From contig JAIUOK010000025.1 of the NCBI GenBank assembly GCA_020161245.1, positions 1 to 64,000 on the forward strand: 64,000 nucleotides of DNA, written 5' to 3'. The position numbers were made by a program, and so were the translations under genes. This DNA is from Actinomycetota bacterium (GTDB lineage: Bacteria > Actinomycetota > Actinomycetes > S36-B12 > CAIYMF01). Position 1 is the first letter of the stretch. Each line of letters begins with the position of its first letter. This document shows positions 25,872-32,569 of the stretch, piece by piece. The notes under the pieces are model-generated. The model saw nothing but the letters and a program-made list of their open reading frames with translations. It ran no database searches and had not been told where the DNA came from.

Positions 25872-25933
25872 CGAGTAACTGGCGTTGTCGTCGGTTCTGA
25901 GGGTCCGAGACCGAGGACAACGCCAGTTACTCG
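25872..25933. repeat. 62-bp palindromic repeat, copy 2
   Basis: CGAGTAACTGGCGTTGTC and its exact complement GACAACGCCAGTTACTCG form an 18-bp outer stem; the inner part is an imperfect stem. It shares sequence with copy 1 at 25569. It lies 13 bp after the stop of the PEBP gene (minus strand). Confidence 0.8.
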
Positions 25934-25946
25934 GGGCTGTCAGGCG

Positions 25947-26483
25947 TCAGTGGGCGTAGGTGGGGGCGAGGTAGGCGCGGGCGAGGGTGTGGAAGGCGAG
26001 GTTGAAGCCGACCACCGCCGGCGACGCCGAGCCGTCGACGCCGAGCGTGGGCACGTCGACGGCGTGCACGACGAAGAAGTAGCGGTGCGGCATGTCGCCG
26101 GGGGGCGGCGCGCAGCCTCCGTAGGACGCCGACCCGAAGTCCGAGCGCACGTGGAAGGCGGCACCCGGCAGCGTGGCGTCGGACTCGCCGGCGCCCTGCT
26201 CGAGGCTGGTGACGTCGGCGGAGATGTCGACGGCGACCCAGTGCCAGAACCCCGACGGGATCGGGGCGTCGGGGTCGAAGCAGGTCACCACGAAGCTCTG
26301 GGTGCCCTCGGGGAAGCCCGACCACGACAGCTGCGGCGACCGGTTCGCGCCGCCGGCGGACTCGTGGACGAAGGTGAGCGCCGCCTGCTCGCCTTCGACG
26401 ACGTCGGTGCTCGTGAGCTCGAACGTCGGGACGGGCGGCAGGTAGTCGTAGGGGTTGACCGCGCGCTGGCGCTCGAGGCCCAT
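25947..26483 (-). CDS. YbhB/YbcL family Raf kinase inhibitor-like protein (PEBP)
   Basis: A 178-residue phosphatidylethanolamine-binding-protein fold. Family signatures are SPQLSWSGFPEGTQSFVVTCFDPDAP and later FWHWVAVDI, GCAPPPGDMPHRYFFVVHAVDV. These include the conserved D-P-D-A-P and P-P-x-x-x-x-H-R-Y anion-pocket motifs. The bacterial role is undetermined. ATG at 26483 (MGLERQRAVNPYDYLPP) is the family-typical start. Its promoter must lie in the 1.37-kb interval shared with the hairpin array. Confidence 0.88.
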   Translation of the reverse strand: MGLERQRAVNPYDYLPPVPTFELTSTDVVEGEQAALTFVHESAGGANRSPQLSWSGFPEGTQSFVVTCFDPDAPIPSGFWHWVAVDISADVTSLEQGAGESDATLPGAAFHVRSDFGSASYGGCAPPPGDMPHRYFFVVHAVDVPTLGVDGSASPAVVGFNLAFHTLARAYLAPTYAH

Positions 26484-26643
26484 GGGGTGCTCGCTTCCTC
26501 GTGGTCGGCCGGCTCGGCCGAGGTCCGGTCGGGACGTCGTGCACCGGCGATCCTTCCCCTCCGAGGGTCCGCTCGCACGCCGATGCGGCACCTCGTCCGG
26601 AGCAGTCGACGTCGCCCCTCGGCGCCCCGCCTGTGCATGGATC

Positions 26644-26710
26644 TGGGGACAACGTGGGGACATCCGGTGCACGACGACCGCACGTCCTGTGCACATCCTG
26701 TGGGTGGACG
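26644..26710. promoter_or_regulatory. cluster of DnaA-box-like nonamers (tentative)
   Basis: TGGGGACAA at 26644 and TGGGGACAT at 26655 are 11 bp apart. TGTGCACAT at 26688 and TGTGGGTGG at 26699 follow, also 11 bp apart. They resemble the complement of the actinobacterial DnaA box (TTGTCCACA) with one or more mismatches. Equal phasing is suggestive, but the matches are weak. Confidence 0.25.
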
Positions 26711-26739
26711 ATCTTCTTCAGAAACTTCGCCGAAACCCC

Positions 26740-26769
26740 TTGTGCCGCTTGCGGAAACCGGCGTAGAAC
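26740..26769 (+). promoter_or_regulatory. promoter-like sequence at the head of the hairpin array
   Basis: TTGTGC at 26740-26745, an 18-bp spacer, and TAGAAC at 26764-26769: a fair actinobacterial -35/-10 pair on the plus strand. Initiation would fall near 26776, at the start of the array. The -10 lies within a perfect palindrome GGCGTA-GAAC-TACGCC (26760-26775) that could be an operator. Confidence 0.35.
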
Positions 26770-26775
26770 TACGCC

Positions 26776-27650
26776 ACCGCAGAGCGAGACGGCGGGCCGG
26801 CCGGAGGCGACTCCGGCACCGCGCAGGACCGGGCGACCGGACCCGCGCGGGGCCCGACGAGGAGCACCGCGGGACGCCGAGCACGACGGCGGGCGAGCGG
26901 GAGGCGACTCCCGCACCGAGCAGGACCGGGCGACCGGACCGGCACGGAGCCCGGCGCCGCGCGAGGCAGCCGAGCACGACGACGAGCCACCCCGGGGCGA
27001 CCTGGGACGGCGGGCAGCCGGGAGACCGGCGGCACGACGGGCACGACGACGGGCACGGCAGCCGAGGAAGGGAAGGCAGGCGGACGGCCCACCAGCCGTC
27101 GGCGCTGTGGGCGACCGCAGCGGTGGCGCGGAGGACCAGCTGCCGGCCGGACACCTCGGTCAGCACCACGCAGAGCACCGGGTCCACCGGAGGGCGACCT
27201 CCGACGCCGACGCAGCGGGCGACCGCAGCGGCGACGGGGCACGGAGAGCCACGCGCGGTGCAGCACCGCGCAGGTGCACCCAGCCCACGGAGGGCGACCT
27301 CCGACGGCGGCGAAGCGGGCGACCGCGGCGACGACGGGGCGGGGGACGCAGGGCGAGGTGCGACGCCGACGACAGACGGCGGGGCCGTTCGGGAGACCGA
27401 CGGCGGCGGACCGGGCGACCGGACCGGCGTCGAGGCCGCGCAGGAGTCATCGGCGGCCGCCGATGCGATCGGCGGACCGGCTGGGGCGACCCAGCACCGG
27501 CGCGCAACGCGGGCGACCGCGCGACGCGACGAGGTCCGACGGACGCACGGCAGCACAGAAGGTCGACCTCGCGGTCGGGGCAACCCGGCCGCAGGCCGAC
27601 CGGATGTGCAACGCGGGGCCCCTCGATCTCATACATCGAGGGGCCCCGCA
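26776..27650 (+). ncRNA. candidate structured RNA: nine-unit array of GNRA-capped hairpins
   Basis: About 875 bases contain a degenerate repeat of about 92-105 bp. In each full unit a first hairpin is followed 22-27 bases later by a second one. Examples: GCCGGAG-GCGA-CTCCGGC (26800), CCGG-GCGA-CCGG (26829), GCGGGAG-GCGA-CTCCCGC (26897), GCCGG-GAGA-CCGGC (27017), CGGAGG-GCGA-CCTCCG (27188 and 27288), GCTGGG-GCGA-CCCAGC (27480) and GCGGTCGGG-GCAA-CCCGGCCGC (27571). Loops are GNRA (GCGA, GAGA, GCAA) on the plus strand; the minus strand would give no known stable tetraloop. Unit lengths are not multiples of three, arguing against coding, although all frames are largely open because stop codons are rare at this GC. 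A promoter-like sequence precedes it and a strong hairpin ends it. I do not recognise it as any described RNA family. Confidence 0.55.
27613..27649 (+). terminator. terminator hairpin closing the array
   Basis: GCGGGGCCCCTCGAT, loop CTCATAC, ATCGAGGGGCCCCGC: a perfect 15-bp stem, followed by ACCGTTT. It is the strongest hairpin in the interval and ends the structured region. Confidence 0.75.
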
Positions 27651-27737
27651 CCGTTTGCGCGACGGCGAGCGCCGCCGGGTACCAGTGTGCCAACGGGTCC
27701 CGCGACTTCCGGCCAGCGACACGGCCCGCCGCTGCGA

Positions 27738-27833
27738 GGCGCATCACGCCTGGGCGGCCGAGGCGCATCACGTCTGGGCGGACGGGGCGCATCACGTCTG
27801 GGCGGCCGGGGCGCATCCCGCCGTGCGGGCGCG
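27738..27833 (+). repeat. 24-bp tandem repeat, about four copies
   Basis: Units beginning GGCGCATCACG start at 27738, 27762, 27786 and 27810, exactly 24 bp apart. The consensus continues with YCTGGGCGGMCGR, and the last unit is diverged. The block ends 25 bp before the next gene and could modulate its expression by copy-number change. In one plus frame it would encode AHHVWAxG octapeptides, but no start supports translation. Confidence 0.8.
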
Positions 27834-27857
27834 CCGGCCCCCGCTTAACGTCGCCCC

Positions 27858-28295
27858 ATGAGCCAGCCCGCAGCGTCGCGCCTGGTCGGCGTCTACCGCG
27901 CCGAGGGGTCGCTGCGCGGCGAGCTGGCCTACCTCGCCGGCAAGCTCGTGGGCCGGGCCCACTGCTCGCTGTGCGACATCACGCACTCCCCGGTGCGGCG
28001 CAAGGCCGCCTGGGACCGCATGGTCGAGCGCGTCGGCGTCCCCTTCGAGCTCGTCCACCTCGACGAGCGCACGCCCGACGTGGCCGCGCTGGTGACCGGG
28101 TGGGACGACTCGCCCGCGGTGCTCGTCGAGCGCGCGGGAGCGCTGTCGCGCCTGCTCGGGCCCGACGACCTCGAGCCGTTGCACGGCGACGTCGAGGCCT
28201 TCGAGCGGGCCCTGCGGGCCGCTCTGGCCGCGCCGGCGGCCGACCACGAGGCGAGGGGCTCCGCAGCCCAGGGCGAGGCCGAGCGAGCCTCCTGA
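27858..28295 (+). CDS. hypothetical protein with a CxxC motif
   Basis: A 145-residue soluble protein of unknown function. The N-terminal part reads VGVYRAEGSLRGELAYLAGKLVGRAHCSLCDITHSP, with a CxxC followed by D-I-T-H. The middle (FELVHLDERTPDV, SPAVLVERAG) looks like the beta-alpha-beta core of a thioredoxin-like domain. I infer a possible thioredoxin-fold protein or metal-binding protein, not a known enzyme. The ATG lies just behind the 24-bp tandem repeats. The next gene follows after 61 bp and may be in the same unit. Confidence 0.65.
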   Translation: MSQPAASRLVGVYRAEGSLRGELAYLAGKLVGRAHCSLCDITHSPVRRKAAWDRMVERVGVPFELVHLDERTPDVAALVTGWDDSPAVLVERAGALSRLLGPDDLEPLHGDVEAFERALRAALAAPAADHEARGSAAQGEAERAS

Positions 28296-28356
28296 CGACG
28301 CTCCCGGGCTGCGTCAGGGCCGCCCGCAGCAGCGTGCGCCTGGCTAGCCTCGCGCC

Positions 28357-28926
28357 ATGGCCGACCTCCCCGAGCCCGCACGCACGGACGACGCCGGGCG
28401 GGCGCTCGCCGCCAAGCTCGCCCGGATCGCCGCTTTCGAGTCGCGCACCCGCGCCAACCCGCTGACGAAGGTCACGCGGCAGTTGAGCCGCACCGCCTGG
28501 TTCGCCTCGGTCTACCGGCGCATCGGCCCCCGGGTGGACCCCGCGTTCATGAAGGTGCGCGACGGCCGGGCCATGGCGGCGTTCTACGGATTCCCCTTCT
28601 GCACGCTGCACACCACGGGCGCCAAGAGCGGCCAGCCCCGCGAGTCGCCCCTGCTCTACATCCGCGACGGCGACGACGTCCTGCTGCTCGGCACCAACTT
28701 CGGCCAGCCCAAGCACCCTGCCTGGACGGCGAACCTGCTCGCCCACCCCGAGTGCGCGGTCATCATCGGCCCGGAGACGCTGCAGGCGCGAGCGGCGCTG
28801 ATCGGCGACGAGGAATGGCGGGAGCAGTTCCCGCGCTTCGTGGCGATCTACCCGGGCTACGACGGCTACATCGAGCGACGAGGCGGACTCGCTCCGCGCA
28901 TGTTCCGCCTCGAACCGACCGGCTGA
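28357..28926 (+). CDS. deazaflavin (F420)-dependent nitroreductase family protein
   Basis: A 189-residue protein of the DDN/FDOR-B split-barrel family. Key stretches are LHTTGAKSGQPRESPLLYI, VLLLGTNFGQPKHPAWTANLLAHPE and a C-terminal RMFRLEP. These bind cofactor F420 in mycobacterial Ddn and relatives, which reduce nitro compounds or quinones. The N-terminal 60 residues are basic and helical, as in longer members. Presence suggests that the organism makes F420. Confidence 0.88.
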   Translation: MADLPEPARTDDAGRALAAKLARIAAFESRTRANPLTKVTRQLSRTAWFASVYRRIGPRVDPAFMKVRDGRAMAAFYGFPFCTLHTTGAKSGQPRESPLLYIRDGDDVLLLGTNFGQPKHPAWTANLLAHPECAVIIGPETLQARAALIGDEEWREQFPRFVAIYPGYDGYIERRGGLAPRMFRLEPTG

Positions 28927-29048
28927 CCCGAAGTCGGGACAGCCTGTCCGGTGTTTGGGCTGGACAACTTCCGGAGAGACCCCGCGCGGACGGCGCGTCA
29001 CTGGTGGAATGCGTCGCACCGGCACCGGACCCTACGGAGGCAGCGCGC

Positions 29049-29318
29049 ATGGGCAACATCCTGTGGATCATCATCGGCGGCGCCATCATCGGCATCGTCG
29101 CCCGGCTCGTGATGCCGGGTCGTCAGAACATCCCGTGGTGGCTCACCATCATCGTCGGCATCGTCGGCATGTTCATCGGCGACTGGATCGCCGGCCTGCT
29201 CGGCGTCAAGGAGACCGGCGGCTTCGACTGGATCCGGCACGGCCTGCAGGTCGTGGTGGCGGTGCTCGGCATCGTGGCCGTCGGCGCCATCACCGGACGG
29301 AGATCCACCTCGGCCTGA
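29049..29318 (+). CDS. GlsB/YeaQ/YmgE family stress response membrane protein
   Basis: An 89-residue membrane protein with three hydrophobic segments: ILWIIIGGAIIGIVARLVMPG, a WWLTIIVGIVGMFIG segment and VVVAVLGIVAVGAITG. It carries the family's G-x-x-A-R-x-x-x-P-G and GxxGxxxGxWxxGLLG patterns. It is a transglycosylase-associated/general stress protein of unclear function. ATG at 29049 with GGAGG eight bases ahead. A terminator follows. Confidence 0.88.
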   Translation: MGNILWIIIGGAIIGIVARLVMPGRQNIPWWLTIIVGIVGMFIGDWIAGLLGVKETGGFDWIRHGLQVVVAVLGIVAVGAITGRRSTSA

Positions 29319-29338
29319 CCGCCGCACGCACTGCCCGC

Positions 29339-29370
29339 ACGAGGGGCGGCCCACCCGGGCCGCCCCTCGT
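29339..29370. terminator. terminator
   Basis: ACGAGGGGCGGCCC ... GGGCCGCCCCTCGT: a 14-bp stem with a 4-base loop, between two plus-strand genes. Confidence 0.75.
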
Positions 29371-29403
29371 CGTGCGTCGGCAGGAGCCACGTACAGTCGA
29401 GGG

Positions 29404-30297
29404 ATGAGCAGGACCCGCGCAGTGCAGCGCCGAGCCCCGCTGATCGGCGCCCTCGCCGGCACGGCGCTGCTGGTCGCCTGCACCGGGTCGCCGGCCGCGC
29501 CGCCCTCCGCGTCGTCGCCCTCCCCGACCGCCCCCGCTGCCACGTCGACCTCGCCTGCGCCCCCGAGCCCCACCCCGACGCCCACGACGCCCTCGCCGAC
29601 CCCCACCCCTGACGCCGGCGCCGACGCGGTGGTGCGACCGGTGGGCGACGCGCAGTGGGCGCGCATGGTCGCGGCGGGGATGGACTACGACGGGTGCCCG
29701 CTCGACCAGGAGGACCTCGCCCGGGTCGAGGTGAACCACTGGACCTTCGCCGGCGACGTGGAGCGCGGCGTCATCGTCGTCAACGCCGACGTCGCGGACA
29801 GCGTCGCGCGGATCTTCACCCGGCTCTACGAGCAGGAGTACCCGATCCGCAGCATGCGCCCGCTCGAGGAGTTCGGCGGCGACAGCAACGCCAGCCTGCG
29901 CGCCGACAACACCGCCGGGTTCAACTGCCGCAAGCCCGGGCAGATCAACGCGCCGCAGAAGAGCTCGCCGCACGCCAACGGCCGCGCCATCGATGTCAAC
30001 CCCCGCGAGAACCCGTGGGTCGACCCGCGCTGCGGCTGCTGGAGCCCCACCGGCCGCTACGCCGCGCGCACTCCGGCCCCGGGCGTCATCGTCCGCGGCG
30101 ACTCGACCTGGCAGGCCTTCGTCGACGAGGGCTGGATCTGGCAGAACATCAAGGTGCCCGACTACATGCACTTCGACACCGGCTTCCCCAGCCGACCGCG
30201 CACCGACCTCGGCACGCCGCTGCCGAAGGCGAGCAACACCTTCGGGGCCAAGCCCTGGACGGGCACCCCCGACCCGAGCGCGACTCCCCCGCGCTGA
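29404..30297 (+). CDS. M15-type D-Ala-D-Ala carboxypeptidase-like lipoprotein
   Basis: A 297-residue exported lipoprotein. The signal peptide ends in the lipobox LLVACTG (Cys near residue 26), followed by a 50-residue Pro/Ser/Thr linker that spans the wall. The catalytic domain has SPHANGRAIDVNP, the zinc His and Asp of the M15/VanY type (usually SxHxxGxAxD), and YMHFDTG with the third zinc ligand. It is likely to trim peptidoglycan stem peptides outside the membrane. Standalone gene with terminators on both sides. Confidence 0.85.
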   Translation: MSRTRAVQRRAPLIGALAGTALLVACTGSPAAPPSASSPSPTAPAATSTSPAPPSPTPTPTTPSPTPTPDAGADAVVRPVGDAQWARMVAAGMDYDGCPLDQEDLARVEVNHWTFAGDVERGVIVVNADVADSVARIFTRLYEQEYPIRSMRPLEEFGGDSNASLRADNTAGFNCRKPGQINAPQKSSPHANGRAIDVNPRENPWVDPRCGCWSPTGRYAARTPAPGVIVRGDSTWQAFVDEGWIWQNIKVPDYMHFDTGFPSRPRTDLGTPLPKASNTFGAKPWTGTPDPSATPPR

Positions 30298-30316
30298 GCA
30301 TCCGGCCCCGGACAGA

Positions 30317-30355
30317 CCTCGGCCCCGCGCTCCTCCAGGATGCGCGGGGCCGAGG
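30317..30355. terminator. bidirectional terminator
   Basis: CCTCGGCCCCGCGC ... GCGCGGGGCCGAGG: a 14-bp stem with an 11-base loop, between the carboxypeptidase gene and the convergent ABC permease gene. Confidence 0.75.
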
Positions 30356-30370
30356 CGATCGAGCGGGCGT

Positions 30371-31378
30371 CTAGCCCTTGACCGAGCCTGCGAGCAGGCC
30401 GCGGACGAAGAACCGCTGCAGCGAGAAGAACACGATCAGCGGGATGATGATCGCGATGAACGCGCCGGCAGTGATGAGGTGCAGCTGTGCGCCGTAGGTG
30501 CCCTTGATGGCCGACAGGTAGACGGTCACCGGCGCTGTCGCGACGGTGCCTCCTGCGAACGTCAGGGCCACGAGCAGGTCGTTCCATACCCAGAGGAACT
30601 GGAAGATCGCGAACGACGCGATCGCGGGGACCGACAGCGGCAGCACGATCCTGCGGAAGATCAGGAAGTGGCTGGCGCCGTCGACACGTGCGGCCTCGAA
30701 GAGGTCGCGCGGCAGCTGCGAGATGAAGTTGTGCAGCAGGAAGATCGCCAGCGGCAGGGCGAACATCGTGTGGCTGATCCACATCGGCACGAAGCTCGTG
30801 CCGCCCGCGGGCCAGACCCAGGTTCCGAGCACCGGGATGGCCTGCACCATCTCCTTCAACGACGGCAGGCCGAACCAGCCGAGGTTGTAGAGCTGCAGCA
30901 GCGGCAGCAGCGCCATCTGCAGCGGCACGACCTGAAGAGCGAAGATGCCCAGGAAGATCGCGTTGCTGAACTTGAACGGCACCCACGCCAGGGCGTACGC
31001 CGCCATGAGCGCGAGGGTGAGCGGGATCAGCGCCGCCGGGATCGAGATGACGAACGAGTTGATGAAGTACGGCGCGATGCCGCCGGGGATCGTGTCACCG
31101 CCGCTGATGACCTCGGAGTAGTTCTGGAGGGTGAACACCGGGTTGGTGATCACCGTCCACCAGCCGGTGTCGCTGGCGAGCTCAGAGGGCCGCAGCGAGG
31201 TGATCAGCAGGCCGAGGGTGGGGATGGTCCACAGGATCGTCAGGATGATGACGAACGCCGTGGCCCAGGGGCTCGACAGGTTGCGGCGCAGGGCCGACGA
31301 CATGCCGGAGTGGTCCGCCTCGGGGGCGAGCATCGCCTCTTCGAGCTTCGCGGCGACGCCAGGAGTCTCGACGCTCAT
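30371..31378 (-). CDS. carbohydrate ABC transporter permease (MalG/AglG type)
   Basis: A 335-residue inner-membrane permease with six hydrophobic segments. The EAA loop, which contacts the ATPase, reads LFEAARVDGASHFLIFRRIVLPLS. The GG insert PSLKEMVQAIPVLGTWVWPAGG between segments is typical of alpha-glucoside (AglG-like) permeases. It overlaps the upstream permease by four bases (ATGA), so both are co-translated. It is the last gene of a binding protein-permease-permease operon. No ATP-binding gene is in the window; such importers often share an MsmK/UgpC-type ATPase encoded elsewhere. Confidence 0.9.
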   Translation of the reverse strand: MSVETPGVAAKLEEAMLAPEADHSGMSSALRRNLSSPWATAFVIILTILWTIPTLGLLITSLRPSELASDTGWWTVITNPVFTLQNYSEVISGGDTIPGGIAPYFINSFVISIPAALIPLTLALMAAYALAWVPFKFSNAIFLGIFALQVVPLQMALLPLLQLYNLGWFGLPSLKEMVQAIPVLGTWVWPAGGTSFVPMWISHTMFALPLAIFLLHNFISQLPRDLFEAARVDGASHFLIFRRIVLPLSVPAIASFAIFQFLWVWNDLLVALTFAGGTVATAPVTVYLSAIKGTYGAQLHLITAGAFIAIIIPLIVFFSLQRFFVRGLLAGSVKG

Positions 31379-32340
31379 CGGATCGACTGCTCCTTCCGCA
31401 GCTGAACGACGTTGTAGACGATCAGCGGGATCACTGCGACGAACAGGACGACGGCGAGGGCGCTGCCTCGGCCCTTGTCGAACTGGACGAAGGCCTGGGC
31501 GTACATCTCGTTGGCGAGGACCTGGGTACCGAAGTTTCCGTTCGTCATCGTGCGCACGATGTCGAAGACCTTGAGGACGCCGATGGCGATGGTCGTCAGC
31601 ACCACGACGAGCGTGCCGCGGATCATCGGGACGGTGACCTTGCGGAACAGGTTCCAGCCGGTGGCGCCGTCGAGCATGGCGGCCTCGGTCACGTCGGTCG
31701 GGATCGCCTTGATCGCGGCGGAGAGGACCACCATCGCGAAGCCGGTCTGGATCCAGATCATGATGACCATGAGCAGGAAGTTGTTCCACGGCTGCCACAG
31801 CAGCCAGTTGGGCGGCTCGATGCCGAACGCCGAGACGACCGCCGAGAGCAGGCCGACCTGCGTCTCGGCAGGGTCGCGGTACTCGTAGACCAGGCCCCAG
31901 ATGATCGACGCGCCGACGAACGAGATCGCCATCGGCATGAAGATCAGCGACTTCGGCAGCGACTCGCGCTTCATGCGGTCCATGAGCAGCGCGAGGGTGA
32001 GGCCGAGGATCGTCGACAGGATCGGCGTGATGACGATCCAGAGCGCGGTGTTGCGCAGGAAGACCCAGTTGTCGGGGGTCGTGAAGATCCAGCTGTAGTT
32101 CTTGGCCCCGACGAACTTGTTGCCGTCGGAGTTGTAGAAGCTGAAGTACGTGGTCTGGATGGCTGGGATCACCAGACCGATGGTGACCAGCAGCGCCGCC
32201 GGCCCCAGGAAGATCAGACGTGCCAGGGGGGTCTGCGCTTTGCCCTTGGCCTTGGCGGCCAGGAAGAAGATCAGCAGCAGGACCCCGAAGAAGACCGCGA
32301 CCACGCTGACCATCAGGCTCAGCTTGGATGCGTAATCCAT
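31375..32340 (-). CDS. carbohydrate ABC transporter permease (MalF/AglF type)
   Basis: A 321-residue permease. It starts at the ATG at 32340 (MDYASKLSLMVS), which has GGTCGAGGG upstream. Hydrophobic segments include VVAVFFGVLLLIFFLAA and LIFLGPAALLVTIGLVIPAI. The EAA loop is DVTEAAMLDGATGWNLFRKVTVPMI. The long N-terminal segment and FLGPAALLV pattern resemble AglF. It pairs with the downstream permease to form the membrane channel for an oligosaccharide, probably an alpha-glucoside. Confidence 0.9.
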   Translation of the reverse strand: MDYASKLSLMVSVVAVFFGVLLLIFFLAAKAKGKAQTPLARLIFLGPAALLVTIGLVIPAIQTTYFSFYNSDGNKFVGAKNYSWIFTTPDNWVFLRNTALWIVITPILSTILGLTLALLMDRMKRESLPKSLIFMPMAISFVGASIIWGLVYEYRDPAETQVGLLSAVVSAFGIEPPNWLLWQPWNNFLLMVIMIWIQTGFAMVVLSAAIKAIPTDVTEAAMLDGATGWNLFRKVTVPMIRGTLVVVLTTIAIGVLKVFDIVRTMTNGNFGTQVLANEMYAQAFVQFDKGRGSALAVVLFVAVIPLIVYNVVQLRKEQSIR

Positions 32341-32569
32341 CCCTCGACCCCTCTCCATGCGCTCGGCGACGACCCGCCGTGAGCCCGCCCGCGCGCCCCG
32401 GATGCGACCCCCCGGGCCCGGGCCCAGGGGGGTGGTGATGGCCGGGGCCCGGACCCCGGAGATAGAACCGGGGCCCGGAGGAGTGTCTACCCTCTCCGGG
32501 CCCCGGCCGGTACTAGTTCGTCACGACTTGTCGCGACTCAGCACCAGATGACCGATTCGGTCAGCTCGT
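32341..32569. other. intergenic GC hairpins within the transport operon
   Basis: 229 bases between the binding-protein and permease genes contain CCGGGGCCCGGAG ... CTCCGGGCCCCGG (32468-32506, 13-bp stem) and a CCCCCCGGGCCCGGGCCC block. Such structures commonly stabilise the upstream binding-protein mRNA and reduce permease expression. Confidence 0.6.

Noticed and set aside
26285..27583. A long minus-strand open frame over the array
   Set aside because: Ser/Pro/Arg-rich low complexity without start signal, overlapping the PEBP gene in another frame; explained by rarity of stop codons at this GC.
26800..27600. CRISPR-like array
   Set aside because: The units are degenerate over their whole length and lack identical short repeats separated by unique spacers; no cas gene is near.
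25950..27848. A 632-codon plus-strand open frame over the PEBP gene and hairpin array
   Set aside because: Antisense to a clear PEBP gene in its first third, then Arg/Gly/Asp low-complexity through the hairpins. Repeat-unit lengths in the array are not multiples of three, so no frame is conserved between units.
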